Positions 1 through 12,113 of a DNA stretch of 64,000 nt are shown here, piece after piece. The translations under genes and the position numbers were made by a program. The first letter of the stretch is position 1. Every line of letters starts with the position of its first letter. Where the stretch lies: positions 37,162,548 through 37,226,547 of the forward strand of contig NC_092641.1 of assembly GCF_039555335.1 (NCBI RefSeq), read 5' to 3'. A model generated the notes under the pieces. It did no database searches. It had not been told where the DNA came from and saw only the letters and a list, made by a program, of their open reading frames with translations. The stretch is from Amphiura filiformis (taxonomy: Eukaryota; Echinodermata; Ophiuroidea; Amphilepidida; Amphiuridae).

Positions 1-689
1 CAGTATTAACAAAGATGAAAAAGTGTTTTTTGGATTCACCTTGAAGAAAACTATTGCCAAAATGCACAAAATTGTGACAAAAAGGCGTAATTTGACAAAA
101 TGTCAATTTGCAGAAATACCGGTTTTTCTGGCAACACTGTATTTAGAAGTAACATTTGCCCAAGCTGATTCTTACTAAAATGTGAAGTACCTAGCTTGTA
201 CTATCCACACTAGAATGTACAAAATCCCTGCAACACCGGGTTATTGATTTTCATGATGATATTTTAGGTGCTAAAACAACATTTTTTGAAAAAGTGAAAA
301 TACACCCGACAGATGGGCTCTGCATGTACCCTTAAGAATAACTTATTGACCTCTAAATATACTGATCATCAGATGAATAGATGTCCTTTCACAAGAAATT
401 AATGTAATGTTCCAGCATCATATGGCTTAGATGCAGAGAACACTTGATATAACATGTTTTTTAACTAATTTCAGTGCCAATTTGGCCCAAAATTACAGAA
501 TCTGGTTTTTGGCCGTTTCCATGGCAACGAGCCGATTTTTGAATTTTTTTTAGTCACACAAGTAGTCAACACCCTAACATGCATCATTGCACAAAATATC
601 AGAGAAATCTATTTTTTGAGGTATAGAGCCACATCTAAAAATTTATGTTCAAGAGCTCTTAAATCCCGGATATCAGGTATTTATACCAG
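1..689. other. AT-rich non-coding DNA, no gene seen
   Basis: No coding exon, RNA gene or repeat is recognisable. The stretch ends at the assembly gap. Confidence 0.5.
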
Positions 690-889
690 NNNNNNNNNNN
701 NNNNNNNNNNNNNNNNNNNNNNNNNNNNNNNNNNNNNNNNNNNNNNNNNNNNNNNNNNNNNNNNNNNNNNNNNNNNNNNNNNNNNNNNNNNNNNNNNNNN
801 NNNNNNNNNNNNNNNNNNNNNNNNNNNNNNNNNNNNNNNNNNNNNNNNNNNNNNNNNNNNNNNNNNNNNNNNNNNNNNNNNNNNNNNNN
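690..889. other. Assembly gap of 200 Ns flanked by the same 18 bases
   Basis: Exactly 200 N residues. The 18 bases before the gap (672-689) are repeated exactly after it (890-907). A round-number gap between identical ends suggests two contigs that overlap by 18 bases or a collapsed repeat, rather than 200 bases of unique missing sequence. Confidence 0.95.
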
Positions 890-907
890 ATCAGGTATTT
901 ATACCAG

Positions 908-1410
908 ACTCCCGCCAGATGAGTAAATTGGAGCATTCACTAAAACAGGAGGAATTACTGAACAGGTATAGACTCATTAAAAGGTAAATCTTACTTTACA
1001 TATAAACCTGTCCGTTCTTGCATTTTCCTTTAATGCTTCTTTCTTTCTTTTCAGTTTCTTCTCCATGGGCCTATTTGGGCCTATTTAGTTCCCATTTATT
1101 TAAAAAAAGTATTGTACGCGGTTGAAGGTGTGCGCTTAAATAGCGTCGTGTGCGTATTGCGTTAAAATGCATTTTAAACGCGTTCATTCCGCTATCAAAA
1201 CTCGCGTTACGCTCAGTACGCGTAGCCTTATCAGTGCGCAACAAAGCACATGGCAACCTATGATGATAACCGCAAGAAAATCAGATTGGTAGATCAGTCC
1301 CGGCAGATCAGTCAGAGTTCAACTTGTTAAAATACACTGCAGCAATAGAAACAAGTAATAGAAATTGTTACAGGTAAAACGCGGACCCTTCTAAAGGTCT
1401 AATTAACATC
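908..1410. promoter_or_regulatory. Upstream region of the plus-strand gene, locally CpG-rich
   Basis: Between about 1120 and 1260 the sequence is unusually rich in CG dinucleotides for this window, directly upstream of the first coding exon. This fits a promoter/5'UTR region, but no defined promoter motif can be named. A possible 5'UTR splice acceptor (ttacag) lies just before 1376. Confidence 0.3.
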
Positions 1411-1448
1411 ATGGCCAGTCCGGAGGCTGCTTTAAACACCCGTGGAAG
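1411..1448 (+). CDS. Exon 1 of an unrecognised multi-exon basic protein gene
   Basis: The ATG at 1411 (context catcATGG) opens 12 codons plus two bases, reading MASPEAALNTRG, and ends at a strong donor, AAG|GTATGT. The two left-over bases join the first base of the 10777 exon to give Arg with no stop. Together the exons at 1411, 10777, 11964, 13817, 14139, 14537 and 15053 encode about 247 visible residues of a basic protein with Arg clusters and many Pro, Ser and Thr. No signal peptide, membrane segment or catalytic motif is visible and I do not recognise the family. Small Arg/Pro-rich proteins cut into many short exons are common among ciliary or sperm microtubule-associated proteins, but that is only a weak analogy. 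Confidence 0.6.
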
Positions 1449-2869
1449 GTATGTTTTTATATGTGTATTTTTGCTGTCACCAGGCGTTATCAAATTAGTC
1501 CCGTTATCTCAGACTGCAGTTTCCCCAAACATTGAAGGTTTGTGGTATTATACTGCATTTTTCATTTCAGTTTGTTGTATTCTGTTAAACAATGCAAAAT
1601 TATATAAAATTGCAGACGTTGAAGTGGTAAAAAATGAGAATGATTTATTAGACTTTAATAGACTTTATTAGACTTTATTAGACTCTCTTACCGAGAGCGC
1701 TTTCGACGAACTTCGTCGTCAGCCGATAAATTGCTCTACCTGCAAAATGTGTTTTTAAAAACATGTCAATTAATGTGACATACAATACCGTCGTTGTAAA
1801 AGTGTAGAGACTGGTATCGACGTCGTACTATTAAAATAAAGGAAAAATTGGTATGACTTGCCGAATTGCAGTATTTATCACAGCGAATGATGAATTTATT
1901 ATACTGCTAATAATACTACCGATAAAAGTAGTTGATGTTGTATTGCTGGAGAAGTTGTTATACATGTACAGGACATGTACGAGTACATGTCCTGTAATTA
2001 CTATTGCTATATTTTGTGTTCGCGAAGTTGCTATCTGCTGATGATAGTAATTTTGGTGTCGTTGACGTTGAAGCAGCTATCTACTGTTGACAATAGTACC
2101 GATCTACAAAAGTGATATCTTAATTATACTAAACCTATATAATAGATTAGTAGCCAATAAATTTTGTTTGTTCTGCGTTGTTTTGATACATTATTTGACA
2201 TGATGTAACTTTATTTCCCCGACTGATACCAATTAGAATGCAGAAAGAGAACACACGTTGTAATACTTGTTGTGAAGAAGCTATTACACTGCTGAGTGCT
2301 GATACACCCAGCAGACAAATATTGAGTAAAAATGTTTGGCAAAAATATTCTGCAATAAGATTTTATCAACATAATTAAATGTATTTTGAAGAGTTTTTCA
2401 TACAAAATATTTGAAGCGTTTTCATAAAGTTTATAATAATAATTGTAGATGAAGAATGCTATTGTTTCGTGACCAAATCTTGCATGGAACAAAGGTTTGA
2501 AAGTGTTTTGGTATAAAAGCTGTATAATTATGTGCATGTTTCTGATGTGCTATGATACAAAAGAGAACGAAACATAGTTTAATCTGATATTAGTAGGCCT
2601 AAAGACGAATGACAGAAAATTATTCGTATTTTGAAGAAAAATATGACAATCTTTATTGCTAATAATGTCAGAGCAATTTTATTTTGAATACTTCGCTAAT
2701 TGTTCATCACTAATAAACCTACCTGAAGATATTATCAAGACAAAACCAGTGTAGCGGCTACACTGCTTGCTCCACAACTATAGTTGTAAAAAACTCCTCA
2801 AAAAAGTTTGGAAATTTCGTCCATAACGGTTTATCAGAAATACTTGAAATCTATTTCCATTTTGTTTCA
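1449..2869. other. Start of intron 1 of the plus-strand gene, non-coding
   Basis: AT-rich sequence with no exon. A short tandem run of tagacttta lies near 1655-1685, and a perfect small hairpin around 1961-1997 is built on tacaggacatgtac and its complement. Confidence 0.4.
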
Positions 2870-2871
2870 TA

Positions 2872-4312
2872 TCAATACGAACATTGTTCTTTCCTGTCAA
2901 AAATGACACCAAATTTGTGACCATAACTTATTCCATGGTTGAGTAACTGTCTTTGATAGACAAGGAGGTCTAAAACAAAATGTGCCAAATCGGCCATTGT
3001 CTGCGCCATTTGCAACAGTAAACATGTGTAAGGAATATCACACTGTTTCATTAAAACAATCGCCACTTACCTAAAATCAGAAACCCACATGCGTTCACAA
3101 CAACATTGCATATTCTTCTCATGCTTCTTATCAACCTGGCTCCTGGGGGATGGCATTCCACTCTTCAAGCTAGATCTGTCTTAAACCAGCCAAGGTGGTT
3201 TGATCTGTCCCCGGGGATCTGTCACTCTAGTGCGCACAGCCCGACGAAAAGTATCCCAGAGATGTTCTATAGGATTTAAGTCCGGGCTATTGGCTGGGCA
3301 CTCCATTCGTTGATTTCCTTCTTCTTGCAGGAAGTCATTTACAACTCTTGCCCTGTGTGGTCGAGCGTTATCATCTTGTAGAACAGCGTTTGGGCCAAGG
3401 TTTTGCAGAAATGGGATTACGACTGGCTGAAGGATGTCATCTCGATAGTTGATTGCAATGAGATTTCCGTTGACTACTATCAGTCTGGTCTTTCCTGTCA
3501 TCGATATTCCCACCCATATCATCACGCTTCCACCACCATAAGCTGTTACTTTGTCAAAGCAGCAATCTTCAAAACGTTCGCCACGTCTTCTCCACCTCTC
3601 ACTCGGCCATCCAGCTTCCTCAAACAAAATCTTGCTTCATCACTAAACATGGCATTGTGCCCATGTGTAAGTTCAAACCGCGGTGTTGACGACATCAGCG
3701 AAGACGGACAAGACGACGAAGTGGACTCATTGGTTAGGCTTCCTGGCAGGCTTGCGAGCTTGGAGATCAGATTCATGAAGCCTATTGCGAATAGTCTAGT
3801 CAGATACTCTATTGCCATAAAGCCTTGCGTGCCTTGCTTGCAAAATTTTGGCACTTAGTCTACGGTTTCGAAGTGCTGCCAGCCTGATGTACAGGTCTTC
3901 TGCAGCCGTTGTTTTTCTTGGGCAGCCACTTCTGGGTCTGTCTTTGACATCTCCGGTCTGTCGAAACTTGGCGTTTAGCTTGGAGATCATACTGCGAGTT
4001 ATGCCAGCCTCAAGCTGACCAATAGCTCGAACCTTGTCCAGATCTGATAATCGAACCATGGTTGATTAGAACTTTCTTGCAAATGACTATGAAGAAGTGG
4101 CCAGCAAGAGAGATTGACTTTTCATTCAAAATGATATACTGCAAACAACTTTTCATTCATTCAAATCAGTGAGATGAGCGCAGACAATGGTCAGTTTCAC
4201 ACATTTTCGTTGAGACCTCTCTGTCTTTCAAAGAAAGTTACTCAGCCGTGGAATAAGTTATCGTCACAAATGAGGTGTCATTGTTGACAGGAAACAACAA
4301 TGTTTTCACTGA
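2872..4312 (-). mobile_element. Tc1-like DNA transposon, inactivated, with long terminal inverted repeats
   Basis: The element is flanked by TA at 2870-2871 and 4313-4314. Its ends are inverted repeats of about 135 bp (2872-3007 and 4178-4312) that are clearly related but diverged; the right end, read inward, begins TCAGTGAAAACATTG. A broken transposase lies between them on the minus strand. TA duplication, CAGTG-type ends and DD34E spacing define the Tc1 branch of the Tc1/mariner superfamily. It lies inside intron 1 of the plus-strand gene, in antisense orientation. Confidence 0.85.
3181..4059 (-). pseudogene. Tc1-like transposase (DD34E), frameshifted
   Basis: Three minus-strand reading segments in different frames cover the protein. 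4059-3796 starts MVRLSDLDKVRAIGQLEAG and carries the helix-turn-helix DNA-binding half. 3854-3546 carries the first catalytic Asp in a FSDEARF block. 3627-3181 carries the second Asp in QDDNARPHRA and the Glu in SPDLNPIEHLWD. Counting from the second Asp to the Glu gives 34 intervening residues, the Tc1 signature. At least two frame changes break the gene, so no active enzyme is expected. The transposase would have cut and rejoined DNA at the inverted repeats. Confidence 0.88.
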
Positions 4313-4314
4313 TA

Positions 4315-5209
4315 TAGGCCCCCCCCCAAAAAAAAGAACAACAGAACCCTCATTGCGGCCTCTTATTCTCCTATTTTTGAAAATATTTTGGAAGAAAGCT
4401 TTAATCGTTAACTTTAATAAACCAAAACAATTATTTTAATTGATATGATAAGATATGCCTTTTTAAGAAATGTAAACAGCCCTTTATATGGCTACCGTTT
4501 ATCCCAGAAAGAGAAATGACTTATGTTGTAAATAAAAAGATTTTTATAAGCAAGAAACAACAAAGTAAGAAACATAATAAAACAAAAAGGCATAAATAAC
4601 GAGAAAAAAAATAACGAAGAAAGAAAAAATCAGCAATTGCTGGTATAGCAAATGAAGTCCCATCCCACATCGATTTTGCCCACAAAAATGACACTTAACA
4701 AAATCCATAGCCCATAAGCCCATTTCCAAAATAAAGTTGTTATTTTATATAATTTAGTTATCATTGTGGAATGATTTTCAATTGAAGTAGCCTATACTCC
4801 TCCGTGGACAAATTTCTTCAAAAGTTGTGAGCCGATTGAAATATTTGTTTCGGTTTATTAAAGTTTCTTTACATACCAAAATATTTTTGATCAACTTTTC
4901 TGAAATAGGAGAAAAAGTGGGCGCAACGAGGGTTCTGTTCTGTTCTGTTTTTGGACACCCTGTATGAAACAATAAAATCATCATGGCTGGTAGTAGGCTA
5001 CACATTGGTTGAAAACCTTATAACAACTATTATGTGTCGTAGCCGAAAAATGTATGTTGCCGTGAAATTACAAAGTAGGAACTGGACATTATTTCAGAGA
5101 GTCGTCCGGAACATTGAGTGCAACAGAACTTTGTAATCAACAACAAAAAGAAGACTACCGGATTAGTAACCATAATTAAATTATCACTGTGATTCAGAGA
5201 TTGTAATTT
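4315..5209. other. Non-coding intron DNA
   Basis: AT-rich sequence without an exon. At about 4950 the string ggacaccctgta matches the end of the inverted-repeat element at 9679-10383, so a solitary end of that family may be present. Confidence 0.35.
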
Positions 5210-8200
5210 GTTGTATTTATAGCAGCACTGCTTCATCAATACCAATATCGGCAATAGATAGAAGCACTGCTTCATCAATACCAATATCGGCAATAGATAG
5301 CAGCACTGCTTCATCAATACCAATATCGGCAACAGATAGCAGCACTGCTTCATCAATACCAATATCGGCAATAGATAGCAGCACTGCTTCATCAATACCA
5401 ATATCGGCAATAGATAGCAGCACTACTTCATCAATACCAATATCAGCAGTAGATAGCAGCACTACTTCGTCAATACCAATATCAGCAGTAGATAGCACTA
5501 CTTCATCAATACCAATATCAGCAGTAGAGAGCAGCACTACTTCATCAATACCAATCAATATCAGCAGTAGATAACGGCACTACTTTATCAATACAATATC
5601 AATAATAGATAGCATCACTACTTCATCAACACCAATATCAGCAGTAGATAACAGCACTCCTTCATCAACACCAATATCAGCAGTAGATAACAGCACTACT
5701 TCATCAATACCAATATCAGCAGTAGATAGCAGCACTACTTCATCAATACCAATATCAGCAGTAGATAGCAGCACTACTTCATCAACACAATATCAATAAT
5801 AGATAGCAGCACTACTTCATCAACACCAATATCAGCAGTAAATAGCAGCACTACTTCATCAATACCAATATTAGCAGTAGATATCAGCACTACTTCATCA
5901 ATACCAATATCAGCAGTAGATAGCAGCACTACTTCACCAATACCAATATCAGCAGTAGATAGCAGCAATACTTTCAATACCAATACCAATAGCACTACTT
6001 CATCAATACAATATCAATAATAGATAGCAGCACTACTTCATCAACACCAATATCAGCAGTGAGATAGCAGCACTCCTTCATCAACACCAATATCAGCAGT
6101 AGATAGCAGCACTACTTTATCAATGCAATATCAATAATAGATAGCAGCACTACTTCATCAACACCAATATCAGCAGTAAATAGCAGCACTACTTCATCAA
6201 TACCAATATTAGCAGTAGATAGCAGCACTACTTCATCAATACCAATATCAGCAGTAGATAGCAGCACTACTTCACCAATACCAATATCAGCAGTAGATAG
6301 CAGCAATACTTCATCAATACCAATATCAGCAGTAAATAGCAGCACTACTTCATCAATACAATATCAATAATAGATAGCAGCACTACTTCATCAACACCAA
6401 TATCAGCAGTAGATAGCAGCACTCCTTCATCAACACCAATATCAGCAGTAGATAACAGCACTCTATCATCAATACCAATATCAGCAGTAGATAGCAGCAC
6501 TCCTTCATCAATACCAATATCAGCAGTAGATAGCAGCACTACTTCATCAATACCAATATCATTTTTGATGAATACTGCTCAGCAAACTACTTCATCAATA
6601 CCAATATCAGCAGTATAAGCACTACTTCATCAATACCAATATCAGCAGTAGATAACAGCACTACTTCATCAATACCAATATCAGCAGTAGATATCAGCAC
6701 TACTTCATCAATACCAATATCAGCAGTAAGATAGCAGCACTACTTCACCAATACCAATATCAGCGGTATATAGTTTTGCACTACTTCATCAATACAATAT
6801 CAACAATAGATAGCAGCACTACTTCATCAACACCAATATCAGCAGTAAATAGCAACACTACTTCATCAATACCAATATCAGCAGTAGAATAGCAGCACTA
6901 CTTCATCAATACTAATATCAGCAGTAGATAACAGCACTACTTCAGCAATACCAATATCAGCAGTAGATAACAGCACTACTTCATCAATACCAATATCAGC
7001 AGTAGATAGCAGCACTACTTCATCAATACAATATCAATAATAGATAGCAGCACTACTTCATCAACACCAGTATTAATGAAGTAGATCAGATCACTACTTC
7101 ATCAATACCAATATCAGCAGTAGATAGCAGCACTACTTCATCAATACTAATATCAGCAGTAGATAGCAACACTACTTCATCAATACCAATATCAGCAGTA
7201 GATAGCAGCAGTACTTCATCAACACCAATATCAGCAGTAGATAACAGCACTACTTCATCAATACCAATATCAGCAGTAGATATTAGCACTACTTCGTCAA
7301 TACCAATATCAGCAGTAGATAGCGGTACTACTTCATCAATACCAATATCAGCAGTAGATAGCAGCACTACTTCATCAATACCAATATCAGCAGTAGATAG
7401 CAGCACTACTTCACCAATACCAATATCAGCAGTATATAGCAGCACTACTTCATCAATACAATATCAATAATAGATAGCAGCACTACTTCATCAACACCAA
7501 TATCAGCAGTAAATAGCAACACTACTTCATCAATACCAATATCAGCAGTAGATAGCAGCACTACTTCATCAATACTAATATCAGCAGTAGATAACAGCAC
7601 TACTTCATCAATACCAATATCAGCAGTAAATAGCAGCACTACTTCATCAATACAATATCAATAATAGATAGCAGCACTACTTCATCAACACCAATATCAG
7701 CAGTAGATAGCAGCACTACTTCACCAATACCAATATCAGCAGTAGATAGCAGCAATACTTCATCAATACCAATATCAGCAGTAGATAGCAGCACTACTTC
7801 ATCAATACAATATCAATAATAGATAGCAGCACTACTTCATCAACACCAATATCAGCAGTAGATAGCAGCACTCCTTCATCAACACCAATATCAGCAGTAG
7901 ATAGCAGCACTACTTTATCAATGCAATATCAATAATAGATAGCAGCACTACTTCATCAACACCAATATCAGCAGTAAATAGCAGCACTACTTCATCAATA
8001 CCAATATTAGCAGTAGATAGCAGCACTACTTCATCAATACCAATATCAGCAGTAGATATCAGCACTACTTCATCAATACCAATATCAGCAGTAGATAGCA
8101 GCACTACTTCACCAATACCAATATCAGCAGTATATAGCAGCACTACTTCATCAATACAATATCAATAATAGATAGCAGCACTACTTCATCAACACCAATA

Positions 8201-9640
8201 TCAGCAGTAAATAGCAACACTACTTCATCAATACCAATATCAGCAGTAGATAGCAGCACTACTTCATCAATACTAATATCAGCAGTAGATAACAGCACTA
8301 CTTCATCAATACCAATATCAGCAGTAGATAACAGCACTACTTCATCAATACCAATATCAGCAGTAGATAGCAGCACTACTTCATCAATACAATATCAATA
8401 ATAGATAGCAGCACTACTTCATCAACACCAGTATTGATGAAGTAGATAACAACACTACTTCATCAATACCAATATCAGCAGTAGATAGCAGCACTACTTC
8501 ATCAATACTAATATCAGCAGTAGATAGCAACACTACTTCATCAATACCAATATCAGCAGTAGATAGCAGCAGTACTTCATCAACACCAATATCAGCAGTA
8601 GATAACAGCACTACTTCATCAATACCAATATCAGCAGTAGATATTAGCACTACTTCGTCAATACCAATATCAGCAGTAGATAGCAGTACTACTTCATCAA
8701 TACCAATATCAGCAGTAGATAGCAGCACTACTTCATCAATACCAATATCAGCAGTAGATAGCAGCACTACTTCACCAATACCAATATCAGCAGTATATAG
8801 CAGCACTACTTCATCAATACAATATCAATAATAGATAGCAGCACTACTTCATCAACACCAATATCAGCAGTAAATAGCAACACTACTTCATCAATACCAA
8901 TATCAGCAGTAGATAGCAGCACTACTTCATCAATACTAATATCAGCAGTAGATAACAGCACTACTTCATCAATACCAATATCAGCAGTAGATAACAGCAC
9001 TACTTCATCAATACCAATATCAGCAGTAGATAGCAGCACTACTTCATCAATACAATATCAATAATAGATAGCAGCACTACTTCATCAACACCAGTATTGA
9101 TGAAGTAGATAACAGCACTACTTCATCAATACCAATATCAGCAGTAGTTAGCAGCACTACTTCATCAATACCAATATCAGCAGTAGATAGCAACACTACT
9201 TCATCAATACCAATATCAGCAGTAGATAGCAGCAGTACTTCATCAACACCAATATCAGCAGTAGATAACAGCACTACTTCATCAATACCAATATCAGCAG
9301 TAGATATTAGCACTACTTCGTCAATACCAATATCAGCAGTAGATAGCGGTACTACTTCATCAATACCAATATCAGCAGTAGATAGCAACACTACTTCATC
9401 AACACCAATATCAGCAGTAGATAACAGCACTTCGTCATCAATACCAATATCAGCAGTAGATAGCGGTACTACTTCATCAATACCAATATCAGCAGTAGAT
9501 AGTAGCACTACTTCGTCAATACCAATATCAGCAGTAGATAGCGGTACTACTTCATCAATACCAATATCAGCAGTAGATAGCGGTACTTCATCAACACCAA
9601 TATCAGCGGCATCATCAATACCAAGATATTAGATAGCAGC
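5210..9640. repeat. 39-bp minisatellite array, over 100 units, with higher-order repeats
   Basis: The unit is 39 bp, built on agcagcactacttcatcaa followed by taccaatatcagcagtagat. Because 39 = 13 codons, long open frames appear on both strands: DSSTTSSIPISAV on the plus strand and a TADIGIDEVVLLS-type repeat on the minus strand. A shortened variant unit (atacaatatcaataatag) recurs and breaks both frames. In the right half whole blocks repeat with a 663-bp period, exactly 17 x 39 (blocks starting near 8143 and 8806, 8414 and 9077). The left end (5220-5440) has variant units with cggcaatag in place of cagcagtag. It lies in intron 1 of the plus-strand gene. I see no reason to call it coding. Confidence 0.93.
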
Positions 9641-9678
9641 AATACTCGAGATACAACAAGATCGATATTAATCAAATA

Positions 9679-10383
9679 CAGGGTGTCTCAGAATGATTTA
9701 TAAAGGGAAAGTTGTATTTTTTAGGTATGAAGGGCATTACTATTGGTAGTATTGTTTTAAATTCTAAAATTTACATATATTTAGCTTTATTAGAAATTTT
9801 AGATTTTAGAAATTGGACGTTTCTAATAGAAGTTACAGGATATTGCGTAAAAATGGTGAATTCGAAAACCTGTCAAATTACTAACCGTTCAGCACAAATT
9901 TATTTGGAAAATGTTATGCAGTATATTTGTTGTGTCCTGTTCTTACTTCTATCTATCGATTATTTATGATGTTACGAAGCAATCTTTGTATGGAATAAAG
10001 GATTTGTTACGCTTCACTTAATCCAATATCAAGAATTATTCAGTGTTGGAACGGAAGATCTACATCTGTGCCAAATTTGGTGTATTTCCTACAAATGAAT
10101 GTAGGATTTCTCCAATATATTGTACAGTGCGGCTGGACGATGGTGATAAAGGATCCATGTGTTATGAAGCCTTTGCGCTGTAAATTACACACATGCAGTT
10201 TTCGGCCATTTTCAGTAATAGCAATGTCACGCCAAAACGAATCAAGCTATATCCATGAAAGTCACAGAATAAGTAGGAGACATATGTGTCATTGTATTGC
10301 ACTTATTAAAATTAGATACACTGTTGACTATATATTTTTGATGTTTTGTTCAAACACGGTATAAATCATTCTGGGACACCCTG
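9679..10383. mobile_element. Non-autonomous inverted-repeat element (MITE), TA-flanked
   Basis: The left end CAGGGTGTCTCAGAATGATT and the right end (its near-perfect reverse complement, ...aatcattctgggacaccctg) face each other across 705 bp and are bordered by TA (9677-9678, 10384-10385). No transposase is visible inside; the open frames are not recognisable. The TA duplication suggests mobilisation by a Tc1/mariner-type enzyme. Confidence 0.75.
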
Positions 10384-10385
10384 TA

Positions 10386-10776
10386 CTAAATTATGTCAGT
10401 ATTATACATAGCCTGTACACTTCTTCGTCGACCAGTTAACAGTTGGATTATTGTTAGTAGTATATAATAATTGTGTCGATTGAACTACTGATTGTCAGTG
10501 ACGTAGCTAGACGGATTTTGGTCGGGGAGGCAAGATCATGCTTATAGGCCTCAAAACAAACAAACAAACAAACAAACAAACAAAAGGTCACATATATTTT
10601 GTAATACAATATTGCATGATTTTTGTAATACTTAAAAGAAAGCTGAATCTATGCTTTCTTCAATGTAAAATTAGCTGTGTATCTAGCCTACGCCATGTTT
10701 CTTTATTAACTATGACCATTGGTCATTGACCAATACGTTACGTTAAGGTTTGTCTTATTTGTTTGTCTGTAAACAG
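10386..10776. other. End of intron 1, with (AAAC)n tract
   Basis: Non-coding. An (acaaa)/(aaac) microsatellite lies at about 10551-10584. Around 10497 the string cagtgacgtagctag resembles the ends of hAT-type MITEs. The stretch finishes in a pyrimidine-rich acceptor, tgtctgtaaacag. Confidence 0.4.
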
Positions 10777-10945
10777 GGTCATGGGCAACGTGAACCCCGC
10801 GTGGCAATCGGAAGGCACCAACTATTCCGCCGATTTCAAATCCAAACCAATAGCTATCCGAAGAAGATTAAGACCATCCTCCGAGAGTCGGAAAAACAAC
10901 CCACAGCCGCTTCACCTATCACATCTTAGGAGACTTAATAATGAG
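10777..10945 (+). CDS. Exon 2 of the unrecognised basic protein gene
   Basis: The exon starts after the acceptor gtctgtaaacag and ends at the donor GAG|GTTAGT. Its first base completes the Arg codon begun in exon 1, after which 56 codons read VMGNVNPAWQSEGTNY and continue through a basic stretch (AIRRRLRP) to LRRLNNE. Base composition is distinctly less AT-rich than the flanking introns. It ends in phase 0. Confidence 0.7.
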
Positions 10946-11963
10946 GTTAGTTTGTCTGTCCTTCTATCTGTCTGTGTGTCTGTGTGTCCGTCTCTATGTA
11001 ATAATTATGAGCAAAAGGAAATCCATTAATTGATCCTAATACAGCCATAACTGTCTTGGGGCTTTATTGTGTACAATTTGGTATAGGTTTTCTTTGTATA
11101 ATTCGCAGGTGTATTAGGCCAAAAAAAAAGAAAAAAAAAGTTTGTTTCCTGTAGCGCGCGCATTTCGTTTTTGAGGGCTTTTTTTTGCGCATTTAGATTT
11201 TTTTTTTTCACTTTTGAAAAAAAAAACCGGGAAAAAAATCGCAAAAATAATATAAAACACTACTGGAATAAACAATTACACATCACATAACAAACGAGCT
11301 TAGTGAAAAACTACTGGAGAAAACATCACACAGTTTTTTAAATACTTTTTTAATCTACAGGTTGAAAGGAGATCATAAAAATTCTTGAATATGAAGAAAT
11401 ATGATTTTTTTTTTTGTGAAGAAGAGAACCACTATAAATTTAAATAAAAAATTTGCAGCAAAAAGGGTGTTGTTTTTTATTTGAAGACATGGATTATAAA
11501 AAAAATAATAAAAATAAAAAACCGCATTTCGCATTTGACTTTTTTGACGTGCTACAGGAAAATGTTTTTTTGGTTTTTTTGGCCTTACCAATCATTTTAA
11601 ATACCAAATGCATTGACATACTGTATTGTGTATAACATGGGACCATTAAAAACCTTCAAAGAGTGAAGAGGGTATAAACATGTATTCTAAATTGGAAGGA
11701 AAAATTCAATAAGTGAAATATGAAACCAATAGAAAAAATACAGACAATTGTAATAGCAAGGCAGGTACTTACCGGTAGGAAATATGTCAGCTGTCTTGTT
11801 CTACGTCGTCAATTTTGACTATATTGCTATTGATTTTTGTATGTCATAATGTTACAAATAAATTGGGCTTTTTTTAATTATAATGTTTCCGTTTTTGACA
11901 ATTGTTTAAAATATCATCTTCCACAAGAAACATCATACTTGAAACGTCTCCTGTTTCTTCTAG
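10946..11963. other. Intron with an A/T-tract foldback; a small exon is probably hidden here
   Basis: Exon 2 ends in phase 0 but the next exon needs one preceding base, so an exon of length 3n+1 is expected here. A 10-base stretch between an AG and a GT near 11765-11775 would fit the phase but is far too short to trust. At 11117-11170 and 11530-11583 an A-rich inverted repeat (arms ending in tttcctgtagc-like sequence) suggests a foldback element. Confidence 0.35.
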
Positions 11964-12113
11964 CCTGTTTGCAAAGTAAAACTATCATAACACAATCAAC
12001 AGACGAAACTCTCTTCGCAAATAGTATGGTTTCATCAATGAGGGCGCACTACCTCCTGCCACCATCACCGGGGTTTGATTTCAGAAGAGCTACACGGTTT
12101 GGGTGTAACACTG
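11964..12113 (+). CDS. Exon of the unrecognised basic protein gene
   Basis: A strong pyrimidine tract and acceptor (ctcctgtttcttctag) precede 11964. With two leading bases the frame reads CLQSKTIITQSTDETLFANS and continues MRAHYLLPPSPGFDF, then RRATRFGCNT, ending with one base at the donor ACTG|GTAAAC. That base plus the first two of the 13817 exon make Val. Start phase is the only inconsistency in the gene model. Confidence 0.6.

Noticed and set aside
616-987. Open frames spanning 690-889
   Set aside because: They run through unknown bases, so the translations are meaningless.
5210-9640. CRISPR array or a repeat-protein gene
   Set aside because: The whole unit repeats without unique spacers, the host is eukaryotic, and frame-breaking variant units end every long frame on both strands.
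10068-10364. Transposase of the 9679-10383 element
   Set aside because: The 98-residue frame shows no DDE blocks or DNA-binding motif; the element is better called non-autonomous.
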